From Eurosta solidaginis (taxonomy: Eukaryota > Arthropoda > Insecta > Diptera > Tephritidae), in the NCBI RefSeq assembly GCF_040869045.1, contig NC_090322.1, positions 179,194,672-179,258,671 of the forward strand: a stretch of 64,000 nucleotides of DNA, given 5' to 3'. The notes under the pieces were generated by a model. It was not told the origin of the DNA. It saw only the letters and a list, made by a program, of their open reading frames with translations, and did no database searches. Below, piece by piece: positions 22,566 through 33,006 of this stretch (positions within the stretch are counted from its first letter, which is position 1; every line of letters starts with the position of its first letter). Made by a program: the position numbers and the translations under genes.

Positions 22566-22884
22566 ACATGGCACAATCGAATTTTTTTTCGATACTGATG
22601 ATTTTGATATATGGAAGTCTATATCTATCTCGATTCCTTTATACCTGTACAACCAACCGTTATGCAATCAAAGTTAATATACTCTGTGAGCTCTGCTCAA
22701 CTGAGTATAAAAAAGCCGAGGAAAAAAAATGTTTTCCCTGTTGATGCGTATCTACAGCAACTACAGCTGCGTAACGAAACTTTTTAGTTATTGTGGTTAA
22801 CATCGATAATTCCTTTACGTATTATGTGGTATCTTATGGCGAGAAAGCTAAAAACTCCCATAGTAGTTTTCGTAAAAGCAACAA

Positions 22885-24069
22885 TCTCTATATATAAAAA
22901 GAAGTGTACATTTTTATTGTCACTCCATAACTCGAGAACGGATAGAAAGATTGCCATGAAATTTTTAGGATAACTTAATAGGAACCCGGAGAGTGCTTGT
23001 GAAAGTTTTTTTTTTTCTGAATGTGGACCAGGGACCGATTTATTCTAAACTCTCGTATATATAGCTCGATTTGCCTGAAATTTGGTATGTAGGTAGCGTT
23101 ATATCTAGAATAAAATGTCGGATAATTTTTCTTCCGGGAAGTGCACCAGGATACATATTGGTGACTAGGGTCTCGAGAAATAGGACAAAAAGTGGACCCG
23201 GGCGCCCCTAGAATGTGTTTATACAATATGGATATCAAATGAAAGCTCTTGATGAGTGCTTCAGTACAGGGTAGTTTTCATACCTATCGGTGAATAGGGT
23301 CTCGAGATATAGGCCAGAATGTGGACCCGGGCACCCCTAGACTGTGTTTATACAATATGGATATCAAATGAAAGATGTTGATGAGTGCTTTAGTACAGGG
23401 TAGTTTTCATACCTATTGGTGACTAGGGTCGAGATATAGGCCAAAACTTGGACCCGGGCATCCCTAGAATGTGTATGTATTTTGGATATCAAATGAAAGC
23501 TGTTGCTGAGAGCTTTTAAGTAATTTTCATTGTGATATTTGAGTTAGTCGCATCAACCTGGCAAAACTGATAAATATGCATGCGAAGCCGAAATAAAGAC
23601 ATCAATTAATAATACCTACATACCTATTTACATACGTCCTATTAGGTTTGCCTGAATTTGGTATATAAATTTCCCTATATTAGTATTTCCGATGCTTTTT
23701 TCCGGGAAGTAGACCAGAGACGGACTGGGACTGGGATTAGGACTGGGTCTGAGACTGAGACTCGGAGTGAGACTGGGAATGAGACTCGGAATGGGACTGG
23801 AACAAAATACATACCACCCTCTGGGACTGGCAGTAAGATATGAAGAAGAATGAGAAAAACTTGAGAGAAGAGAAAAGAGAGAAGGAGACTGAGAAAGAGA
23901 TAGGATGAGATGAAGATGGAGATAGATGAAGCGAAAAATACGGAGGGAGGAGTGAATACAAAGATTAGGAAAAGTGTAGAGGGGCGAGGGAGAGTTAGAC
24001 GGAAAAGCTTATTAAAATGTATGCAGATATACAAATTTAGGGCAGAACAACGTCCACCGGGTCTCCTAG
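22885..24069 (+). mobile_element. Helitron-like element, complete, non-autonomous
   Basis: Begins TCTCTATATATAAAAAGAAG after an A (22884) and ends GGGTCTCCTAG before a T (24070), giving the TC...CTAG signature and A/T insertion site of Helitrons. Length 1185 bp, no Rep/helicase. The interior has three about 120-bp repeats (23160-23510) with GGTCTCGAGATATAGG, a GGGACT-rich stretch (23715-23800) and a purine-rich block. The 3' terminal sequence GGGCAGAACAACGTCCACCGG corresponds to the hairpin of the 13223-13828 fragment, but stem-breaking changes have weakened it here. The Helitron class is inferred from the ends. Confidence 0.75.
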
Positions 24070-24072
24070 TAT

Positions 24073-24520
24073 TTCATAAAAGTAATAGTTTTATCCTTGA
24101 AAAAAAAATTACGTAATTGTATAAAAAGAACAAATTAGGAAAAATATGAAAAGAGTCGCCAGAAGACATTATTTTATCTCTAACATGAATTATATCTAAG
24201 TAGATTTTGGACGAGATATATTGAATAGGTGACTTTATCCATTCTTTATCGAAGCGGACGACCGCGAAAAGCTATTGAACGTGTTAATAAAAATATCGTC
24301 ACTTTAGCTCTCCTGAAGGCATTCAATACTGTTCCAGAAACTTCCGCGGGATTGAAGGATAGTATAAACATGAAAACTATAATACTGCTAGTCCGCACTC
24401 ACTCGAGGTAAAATAATTTGATGATCCCTGGCTAAAATAAAACCAGCTTCTTACCACCAAAATTCTTTCCCCACGCTAAGCTGGTTCTGCGAAAAAAGAA
24501 ACTGGCTTCGGTATGCGTGG
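24073..24520 (+). pseudogene. Tc1-like transposon 5' half, left arm of an inverted pair
   Basis: The 60-codon frame at 24229-24411 contains GRPRKAIERVNKNIVTLAL, resembling the linker and second helix-turn-helix region of Tc1-type transposases (GRP-R-K, then ER-D-NI). Upstream sequence from about 24073 is shared, inverted, with 25262 downwards. The frame is broken afterwards. No catalytic DDE residues are visible, so it is a remnant. Confidence 0.65.
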
Positions 24521-24860
24521 TTAGCCCCCAAAAATACAAATATATGGATTCGCAGCTGCGTTCACATTGCCGTGCTCGATAAGGCCCCCACTTCTTGGTA
24601 AGATGCTGTCGTGAATGCTGGATTAAAGGCGGCGGAGCTAGCTTTACTGCCCATTAACAAAACCTAAGCAACTCTCACTGTCTTTATTGCGTTCGACACC
24701 ATTATATACGGAGAATCCTTCACTGTTACCTTAACGCAGTTTTGACTCAATCTTCCTGATTTTTGGGCCTTACTACGCATCGCGAACCTTAGCTGAATAA
24801 AATTTGTTTTGCACTCGTAAGAGAATATGAATCATAGCCAAACGTTCCCTGTCCCATTTA
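24521..24860. other. Spacer between inverted Tc1-like arms
   Basis: I found no clear coding match on either strand. It may hold degraded central transposase sequence of the right arm. Confidence 0.35.
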
Positions 24861-25262
24861 AGATTTCGCAGTACCAGCTAGCGTGCGGGATCGCTTTTTG
24901 TGGTTGAAAGCGGGTTTCTTTTTTTTAGCCATGGGCCACGAAATTATTTTTCCTCAAGAGACGCCCTACCGCTGTGATTCTAATTTACATGTTTATACTA
25001 TCCTTCAATTCCGCTGAAGTTTCTGGAGCAGTGATGACGATATTCCTATCAACACGTTCAGTGGCCTTTCGTGCTCGTCCACTTGGAAAATGAGAGGATA
25101 AAGTCACCTGTTTAATATATTTCGTCCATAATCTTTTTTAAGGACAACTGATTGTAATTTACTCCGCCTAATGTTTCAATATTTTCCGTGATTTGTACTT
25201 CATAAACAATTATATTAATTTTTTATTCAAGGATAAAGCTATTACTTTTATGAAATTTTGTT
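24861..25262 (-). pseudogene. Tc1-like transposon 5' half, right arm of an inverted pair
   Basis: On the minus strand this repeats the left arm: shared blocks include CAGGTGACTTTATCC, GAACGTGTT.ATA..AATATCGTC and AATTGAAGGATAGTATAAACATG. The right arm continues beyond with a basic stretch like KKKPAFNHKKRSRTLAG, where Tc1 transposases carry the link to the catalytic domain. A deletion of the block GAAGGCATTCAATA relative to the left arm shows the arms have diverged independently. Confidence 0.65.
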
Positions 25263-25611
25263 GCTTCTACGAAAAATGCGAGGGACTTTTTAACTCTCTC
25301 GCCTTAAGATACTACCAAATGAGTTAAGGAATTGTCGATGTTAATCATACTAACTAAAATGTTTTGTAATGCAGCTGTAGTGACCGGTGAAGCGCCGTAA
25401 CAGGGACACAATTTTCTTCGGCTTTTTTTACCGTAAGTGTACATATGTAATAAAAGGGCCACTTGCTGCAACTCTATATATTTTCCATTGATGCTATTTA
25501 CTGGTTATAGCAACCGTTTTCAAACAGTTTTAACAAAAATTGAAACGAGAAGTCTAAAAAAGTCAGAAGTTCGGACGTAACATAATCGAAGCTCTGTTAC
25601 ACCTCTAACAT
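25263..25611. other. Spacer, nothing identified
   Basis: AT-rich sequence with no recognisable gene or repeat. Confidence 0.4.
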
Positions 25612-25613
25612 TA

Positions 25614-26019
25614 GCCGGGTTTTTTAACACGCGTATATCCGTTTACGCTTAAACTTTATATTGACTGCTAAGAGACAAACTATAAATACACCTCTGAAAT
25701 TGCTGCGCATAAATTTTGTCCTACTAAATTTCAATACGCATTATACTCAGATGTAACTGAAATATGTGTCTTTGTTTCACCCTGTACACTAATTCTATGT
25801 ATTATATGTGTGTCCACAATTCATCGCAACTGATTCAGCTATATGTTATACCCTATGGCCATCAGAGCGTTGCGTCTCCGCTTTTCGGTACACCCTGTTG
25901 CTGTAGCTAGTTGTTTTACCACAGCCGCTAGATGGGTCTCCTAAGCATTATCTAAGCGAAGATAGGCGTTTTTTAACACGCGCAAACGAAACGTATACGC
26001 GCGTGTTAAAAAACACGGC
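25614..26019. mobile_element. TA-flanked MITE with internal hairpin
   Basis: The left end GCCGGGTTTTTTAACACGCG and right end CGCGTGTTAAAAAACACGGC form inverted repeats with one mismatch, flanked by TA at 25612-25613 and 26020-26021. A third copy of the motif, TTTTTTAACACGCG, stands at 25969-25982, so the right end alone can fold into a 15-bp hairpin. No coding capacity. A related scrap, GTTTTTTAACACGGCG, is at about 32608. Confidence 0.75.
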
Positions 26020-26777
26020 TATTATAAAGATATTCTCAGTGTAAACTACAGGCACCATGGCGTATACGTAATATATGGAAAGAATACCCCACTCAGCATT
26101 TAGATGATTAAATTGTCAATTTCCCTACATATAAATACAATTTGATTACTCTTTCTGACTAAATAATGAGTTATCATACAATTGAACAAAAGAAATAATC
26201 AAATATGAATACTTTTGATAATCAAAAACTGAAAAGCATTTTTCGATCACTTTTTGGAATCATTTTTGAAGTCCTTTGATGATTAAATTTTAATATTTCA
26301 TAAAAACCAACAAAAAAATTATCAAATATGCTAACCTTTGATGATCAGAAATTGAATATAATTTTTCAGTCACATTTTGGAATCATATTTGAATCTAATG
26401 TGTTTACTTTAGGTGATCAAAAATTTATAAACATTTTTAATTCAGCTTTCTGAATCTTTTCTGACTATATTTGTTGACTGAATAATGAGTTTTATACTTG
26501 TTAAAATTTTACTTTTCATTGAAAATCTTACTTTCTTCACATACACACATTTTTTCAATCATGGAGCTCAGAAAAAATATGTATGTAAATATGTATGTAA
26601 TAAATAAAATTTTTATTATTAAGACATTCTGCAAGACAATGTAATGCAAATGCTGCTCGTGCCCGAATATTTCCCCAACCATTTCTCCACCTCCGGCTAC
26701 ATAATAGTTGGACAATACAAAAGTTGTGAGCTATTTGACCACGTAAGTGAAACTCTCTTGACATATGTACCTGGATA

Positions 26778-29023
26778 CATAGGCGGATCTACCTAATCGC
26801 TTTTTGGGCTTCAGCCCAGGGCCGCGTAGATGCTAAGGGCCCCAGCCACCAATAAAAATGAAAAAAGAATGCCCTACAAGACACTGATATTTTACTACCA
26901 CACTCACATTATTTTACTACTGCAAACACTAGACGGCCAGAACCGTTTAAACGGGATTTCCTGATTGGAAACACATAGGAACGTCTTTAGAAAATCACGA
27001 AAATTCTAATGAACATAAAATTTCTATGTTAGCTTGGCTGACACGAAAAGAAAATAAGTCTGTTGTAAATAAGCAGCTGCAGGATCAATCAAAGAAAGGA
27101 ACAGAGTACTATCATAATGTCATGAAACGGGTTATTGCAGTGATAAAATTTTTGAGTATAAGAGGCTTGGTATTTAGAGTTTCCGAAGAAGTATTTGGTT
27201 CAGCACATAATTTCATGGGAGCTCTGGATCTATTGGCAGAGTTTGACCCATTCATTCGGGAACATATTGAACAACGAGAGCTGCGACCGAAATCGACAAT
27301 ATCATACATATCAAAAACAGTATATGAGGAAGATATTGATGTTATGGGCAAACAGATAGTGAAACATATTATAAGTCAAATAAATAACGACGATACAAAG
27401 GATTATACAATCATGATGGATTTAACTTCAGATCTGTCTCACAATGACCAACTTGCTACTGTATTACGATACTGTTTTCAGGGAAATGTGTACGAAAGAT
27501 GTGTCTCGTTCACCAAATTGGTAGTCATACTGGTTTCCACTTATTTAATATTCTACAATACTTTTTAGAAAAAAATGGGCTGATACTGGATAATTGTAGG
27601 GGACATTCTTATGACAATGCAGCCAACATGTCGGGTCAGTACAAAGGTGTCCAAGCATTAATTAAACAAAAAAAAATTAAAGTGCGGATTATGTACCATG
27701 TGCTGCACATTCCCTTAACCTATTTGGTGAAGAATGTGTTAAAGTTGCAACCGAAATTGTAAATTTTTTTCGAGTGGTGCAAGAAATATATGTTTTCTTT
27801 TCATCTTCAACCCATAGGTGGGAATTGTTACATCGTGAAATGCAACTAAAATTTACGTTAAAAAGCTTAAGCCAAACCAGATGGTCTTGTCATTATGAGG
27901 CTGTCAAAGCTTAAAAAAATCATTATTCTGAAAATATGAAAATTTTAAAAACTGTTAGCGAAAATGAGGACGAGAAAGCTGATTTCAGAAAAGAGGCACG
28001 AAGGTCATTTAATAAACTGGCGAAACTCTCATTTGCAATTTTGATCACATTTGGGGAAACAATTTTGGAGAGATTTCATGTAGTAAATAAAAATATACAG
28101 AGCCCTGGCATAAATATTTTCGAAGGCAATCAATTAATTGTTTTGTTGAAAGAATTCGTATACAACGTACGACAGCATTCAGATCAGAAGCTAAAAGAGT
28201 ACGAAGAGAAAGCTAAGAAATTAAGTACTAGTGTGGAAACAAATTACAGCGACGTTCACAAGAGATAAATTACTTCAAGATTTGCCGATAAGTCTACAGC
28301 TGAAGTCTCAGTGTGCGGCGGGGAAAAATTTCAAAGAGACACGCTAAACGTTGCATTGGATAAGCTAATTATGGACTTAAATGAAAGCGGTGAAGTCTAT
28401 GAGACAACCAGCAAAAATTTAATTTTTTAATGGATTTGCAGAATAAAAACCAGGAAAGCGTGGATCTGGAAAATGTACGCAATATTGTAAAATTTTATTC
28501 AGATGACGTAGATGAAAACTTAGTAAATGAATGCATTCAATTAAAATCATATTTACTACAATCCAAATCAGACTGCTACACATCTTGCAGCGAAATGTAT
28601 AAGCTTATCTATGAAAAGGAACTTGTTGGTGTATTAGCAAATTGCTACACCATTTAAAATTTTTTTTGACGTTGCCCATCACCAGCTGCGAAGCGGAACG
28701 CTCTTACTCCAGGATTTCATATATTGAAAATAAATATAGGACAACAATGTCGAACGATCGACTTATTCATTCATCTCTCCTTTCTATAAATTGTGATCTA
28801 ACAAAGGATTTAGCCGTTGATGAGCGAATAAAGGAATTCGATGCACGAAAATGCAGAAAGGTTGATTTGTAATTTAATATTCTTTATTGTCATATTTGTT
28901 TTGATAAATATGTGTTTTTAATAAGCTGTTTTTTTTCTGATAACTATATACTGCATCACCATAGAAAACAGAGCCCCCGAGTAACATTAGCCCAGGGCCC
29001 CACAATGTCACGATCCGCCCCTG
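26778..29023 (+). mobile_element. hAT transposon with exact 8-bp target duplication
   Basis: Ends CATAGGCGGATC and GATCCGCCCCTG are inverted repeats (10 of 12). The duplication CCTGGATA stands at 26770-26777 and 29024-29031. Length 2246 bp. The shared subterminal block CAGCCCAGGGCC / GCCCAGGGCCCC extends the symmetry. The interior encodes a broken transposase (next entry). Ends, duplication size and coding content agree on hAT. Confidence 0.9.
26955..28872 (+). pseudogene. hAT transposase (ZMYM/DUF4371-like), broken
   Basis: Pieces in order: a DWKHI...SLENHENSNEHK block typical of TTF-type zinc-finger N-termini (about 26960-27030); 27026-27568, with the first catalytic aspartate region YTIMMDLTSDLSHNDQL; 27560-27760, with the second aspartate in SYDNAANMSG and a CAAH-type motif just after; 27936-28268 and 28430-28657, helical insertion domain; and 28642-28872, the C-terminal dimerisation domain with TSCEAERSYSRISYIENKYR carrying the last catalytic E. 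At least five frameshifts or stops break the frame, so the copy cannot encode transposase. The family is related to zinc-finger MYM-type 1-like host proteins, but here it lies inside transposon ends. Confidence 0.85.
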
Positions 29024-29583
29024 CCTGGATATGTCTTCAACATCCCGTACCGTATCGTATTTTAAGATATTTATGATCATAGCTGATGTTGGATGTTGTA
29101 GTCGCAGGTGTATATCGGTCAAGTTTGATTGAGTGACCTGTGGTTCAAATAGCTCACTTCAGCATGCGTTCTTCCCCTGATAAAATAAGATTATTATGTA
29201 GTAATCTCGAATGAGATATGAAGAATAAATGTATCATAATCGCATTCAAAAATGTTTCAAAAATCTCAAGCAAACCGATTGAAATATGTTCACGAATATG
29301 ATCAGAAAATGACTGTGAAAAGCAGTCAAATATTCCTCTAAAACAATTAAAGCTCAATTTTACAATGATAACAAATATGAATAAAAAGCGTTTCGAAATA
29401 TGAATCATAAATGATTATTCAAGAATAATCACATTTATGGTACATTTTTCTCCCGACGATACATTAATTTTCGAACAGAAAATTCTTTTAAATTTGAACG
29501 TTTTTAATCATCTTGGGGTATGATATTTAAATATTTTTTGATAAAAATTTTCAATAAATGCTGGCTGGGACTGATGTTGTATG

Positions 29584-31447
29584 CAGTGATGCTAGAAGAT
29601 TTTTTCAAAAATCCCTACACTGGCTGAAAAAAGTTCCTTCTTTCCACTACACTCGAAAAATTTCTACCTACAATCTTAACTTTTCTACCTGCAATTTCAT
29701 TACAAAGAGAAAAAAAAGTACATAAGTAATGATACATGCTTACTTTATTGTCAATTGGTTAATACACTCCAACATATAAGAACCGCATGCATTCATAATG
29801 CACGGCAGAGCATTTGAGCAACTAACTCGTTGCACTCTGCCCCAAGATACACTTCCTCAATAGATAGCGTTATATGCGGTGAAATAACCTTACAGTTTAC
29901 TCGGAGTTCCGACTTTTTAATACAGTTTCGACCAATTTTAAAAAATATTTTGACAGACTCTATACGGAGCTCATGTATTAAAGGCTTCTTTGTTTGAAAA
30001 AGGGCATTGAGAACATTAAAATATTCAAGTACACATTTCAAGAACAACAAATATGTTTTGCTACATATATTTTCAAGATCTCCTAATATAAATTCTGCTG
30101 ATTTCAATTGGTCCTGAGCACTTGCATAAGTGAAATATTGCACAAGTACATTCCAATTTTCTAAAATCCGAACAATACATTTTTGATGTGACAAACCATC
30201 GAGTAGTACTGGGCCGTAAAATTTGTTTCGCTCTTCATTTAACATGGACTTATATTCCTCTGATATCGCGCAGCGCTTTGCACTTCCCGAAATATAATTT
30301 TCAACTTGTCGTAACAATTCCTCCGGGCACGCTTTATTAGCAATAGTAGAGACGAATGGCAAATACGTTTAATGACAAGTGTTTCTGGAAGTTCATCCTA
30401 TAATCGAGAAGCAAGTGAGTTACGTGTGCCCGCCATCACACTCGTACCGTCACTGCACATACCTTTAAAATGATATACATATTTGGGTTAAAATCAAGAT
30501 TTCATGGGTTATTTCTTTCTACAAACCTATGATGTTTTCCAAAGGGATTTCCTTAGAAGCAACGAAGTCCTTAAAAGTTTTAAAAAGCGCAGCGGCTGAA
30601 CAATCTATCTCCATAGGTAACAACTGCACCAAAGGAACAACGACGTTACCAATCTGAGCATCATAAAATCTTACCAGCACACACATATGTTTTTTGGATA
30701 CAATGTCCGTGCATTCATCAATCATCACTGAAAACTGAGTACCTTTAAAAGTGTTGACTAGTTCTTCATTTTCAGCTTGCGCAAAAACATTGGTTATAAT
30801 ATTGACGCACTTCTGTCTGCACATTTTGGCGTTTTTGATAATGAATCTGGCACAATTTCCTTAAAGGGCAGCAAATGATCGACTATTTGAATGGCTACAT
30901 TATGATTCACAAAAAACAAGCTAAGTTTTATTTTAATCGCCAATCAGCTTCTCCCGATTGCTGGAAAAATGAAACTGTGGGTTTCGTTATCTTTATCGCT
31001 GTAACCTTTTCTTTGTACTTTTTTGTTTCGGAATGCTTCACTAGTTGTGATTTACCACAACTCATACTCTTATCGCAAGCAATACATTTGCATTTATACG
31101 AATTTCCATGTAAAGATTGCAACCATTCTTTAAAAACATCCAATTCCAACCAACCCATATTAAACTTCTGTTTGGAAAAAAAACGAATGTCAATGCAAAG
31201 AGGAGTTGCAAAAGTACCTTGTCCTAACCGTGATGCCAGATCTGTTATCAATCACAAAAACTCTCTTCATTGCAAAACTTAAAGTGTGGAATAGAAAACG
31301 GCAGTAAAAGCACTTAAACAATATTATCTAAGAAAAAGTCCCTACATTTCGCATAATTATAAAAATCTATCCTTTTTCCCCTACGCTCGATTTTTACAAC
31401 GTAAAAACCCTACATATAGGGTTTTCCCCCTACTTCTAGCATCACTG
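29584..31447 (-). mobile_element. Second hAT transposon with exact 8-bp target duplication
   Basis: Both ends read inwards CAGTGATGCTAGAAG (15 of 15 identical). The duplication GTTGTATG stands at 29576-29583 and 31448-31455. Length 1864 bp. A transposase on the minus strand is broken. The ends and protein differ from the 26778 element, so it is a separate hAT family. Confidence 0.95.
29793..31251 (-). pseudogene. hAT transposase, broken, with at least one recognisable intron
   Basis: Minus-strand pieces: 31251-30928 has a BED-like zinc finger (CKCIACDKSM...LVKHS, with the final H position occupied by Y); about 30930-30840 continues in another frame (ACFFVNHNVAIQIVDHLLPF); 30824-30519 contains SVMIDECTDIVSKKH with the first catalytic aspartate; after a GT...AG intron of about 60 bp (roughly 30523-30462) the exon resumes with CSDGTSVMAGTRNS, holding the second aspartate; 30362-29793 is the helical part. 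I see no dimerisation domain with the last catalytic E, so the 3' part is shortened. Frameshifts near 30930, 30830 and 30375 destroy the protein. Confidence 0.8.
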
Positions 31448-31455
31448 GTTGTATG

Positions 31456-32090
31456 GCTGTTGTAGAATAACTATCGCATTCATTTCGAAAGGTGGCCAAT
31501 CATTCAACAAGTAAAAGCAAAAAAACGAAAACAGCCCTAGCAGTAGTAGTATATCTAGCTAGCATATAAATAATTAAAAATTTGCTTGTGATACAAGAAA
31601 AAGAAAAATACAACGAATTTTAGTTATGCCAAAGTGCCATGACATAATCACAAGCGGCATCCGTTTTTTACTTGAGCTTATGTCACTCAGACTGCAATAA
31701 CGTAGCCGCAAATTTTACCTGGAATTGTATCACTGTATATGAAATGTCATAATCCCAATCAGGATAATGTCAATCTTGACTCTAAGAAGAAGAAGATTTA
31801 TATAAGCAATGCGAGGTCTGCTAACAAGGTGTTTTGAGTAACAAGAAGAGCGTCTGAGCGCTATCGCGAATAGAAAAGGGAAGCGAGAAGCAACTAAGTG
31901 GAGAAAAAACCAAAAGCAGGAAGGTGTAAGTGCAAGTGGCAAAAACTGCTAGCTACCAGTATAATATCCGAAATTTTACGAACAAATTCGGCGACAGGTT
32001 GAAGGTTTTAAGTACAGGTCGAATTCTTGTAGCCAATATGTGTTTATTTTGGAACGAGCATAAATAAAAACGCCAGCTTCAAAAGCTAGC
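31456..32090. other. Spacer, nothing identified
   Basis: The 70-codon minus-strand frame (31730-31942) has no domain. No element ends recognised. Confidence 0.4.
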
Positions 32091-32340
32091 GAGAAGTCAT
32101 TCTTACTATTTCGTACTACTTTGGGGCAATTAAAAAGTAAAGTCCTATCTCGGCAAACGAAAATCCTACTCTACAAGTAACTTAACGTACACGTTCTAAC
32201 ATCTGAAAAGGCGGCTCTGGCAGTGTTCGATAGCAAAGTTCTTCGAAATATTTGCGGATCTCTACGCCTTGGCTATGCCGAATACCAAAAATGCTTTTAA
32301 TGACGAGCTGTACGCATAAGTAAAAGGGTTCATCACCTTG
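32091..32340 (+). pseudogene. RTE-like LINE 3' relic, short copy
   Basis: Broken matches to the same C-terminal reverse transcriptase blocks as at 52982-53460 (LKSKVLSR..., then ALAVFDSKVLRNICG, then FNDELYA). Very decayed. Confidence 0.6.
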
Positions 32341-32450
32341 CCTGGGTGTTTCATCGCTTTCAAAATTAAGGAGCACAGAAAAGTGTTCGCTCCATAATCT
32401 AAGCACTATCTTGATATCTGCTACCAGGTCGCCGTTTTCGTTTTTACATT
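32320..32450 (-). pseudogene. LINE fragment: linker before the reverse transcriptase, opposite strand
   Basis: The minus strand reads KNENGDLVADI...VLRLWSEHFSVLLN, a pattern seen ahead of the RT domain in many insect LINEs (GDLVTD...VLERWKEHFEELLN). It is oriented against the preceding relic, so two fragments meet here. Confidence 0.5.
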
Positions 32451-32514
32451 TAAGTAAAAAACTGGAGTTTATATCACTTCAGCAAGGGAGACACAATCCC
32501 AAGTTGTCACCCTG

Positions 32515-32915
32515 CAGTCTAATCAACTAGTTGTATACTAGAAGAACACTAGTTGCCAAAAATCCCAACTAGTATGAGTTTTCTAATTTTTCCATATTAG
32601 CAACTGGTTTTTTAACACGGCGATGTCCTACGAAATATCTATTGCCAGTCTCTGCATCAGCATCATACCAATTGACAAACTAGTCATTATATAAAAATAT
32701 CGTACTAGATGCCATACTAGTCAGCATACCCATCAGTGTGATACCAATTAACACACTAGTCAGCCTTTGCGCCAGCATTATACCAGATGGCATACTAGTT
32801 AGTGTATTCAACATCAACATACCAGTTGGCATACTACTCAGCCTATGAATTATTGTAATACTAGTCGATATTTGCATCAACATTACTAGTTAATATACTA
32901 GTTCTAGTCGGATTG
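32515..32915. repeat. Degenerate repeat field rich in ACTAGT
   Basis: The palindrome ACTAGT occurs ten times in about 400 bp, within loosely repeated phrases such as CATACTAGTCAGC and ATACCAATTGGCAT. Spacing is irregular (about 25-60 bp). A smaller patch with CTAGTATGAATAA and TAGTCAATGAA is at 35840-35950. Confidence 0.7.
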
Positions 32916-32964
32916 AATAATTACTTGAAAATTTATAAATTAGCTCAAATTCATTTCATTCATT

Positions 32965-32972
<8 letters not shown>

Positions 32973-33003
<31 letters not shown>
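32973..33003. repeat. (AT)n microsatellite at the transposon insertion point
   Basis: About 15 dinucleotides. The transposon at 33004-35001 is inserted at its right edge, and similar ATATATAT continues at 35002-35009. Confidence 0.9.

Positions 33004-33006
<3 letters not shown>

Larger units (their letters stand above)
20082..22714 (+). mobile_element. Minisatellite-bearing repeat element (hairpin family), longest copy
   Basis: Starts ACAAGTAAGGAAGGCTAAG followed by the hairpin GTTCGG-GTGTAA-CCGAAC, and ends CTCAACTGAGTATAAAAA. The left half (about 20145-21370) is a minisatellite; the right half (21370-22714) is a non-coding body with many GTGGGCGTGG blocks and a (GACG)n microsatellite near the end. 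Other copies or fragments are at 36075-37692 (minus), 48440-49459, 49889-51586, 54674-56087, 57265-57872 and 63190-64000. No coding capacity. The architecture (subterminal hairpin, internal minisatellite, GACG microsatellite) recalls DINE-1/mini-me type non-autonomous elements of flies; that is an analogy, not a proven relationship. Confidence 0.85.
26083..29572. mobile_element. Older AT-rich element split by a hAT insertion
   Basis: The left edge CCCACTCAGCATTTAGATGATTAA and the inverse complement of the right edge, TCCCAGCCAGCATTTATTGA, are similar, suggesting terminal inverted repeats of one element. Both halves (26083-26769 and 29032-29572) share a style of ATCAAATATGAAT/ATTTTTGATCA phrases. 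The hAT element 26778-29023 lies between. Superfamily unknown; I found no target duplication. Confidence 0.45.

Noticed and set aside
26955..28872. Domesticated ZMYM-like host gene
   Set aside because: The coding region is broken in several places and lies inside transposon ends with a perfect target duplication.
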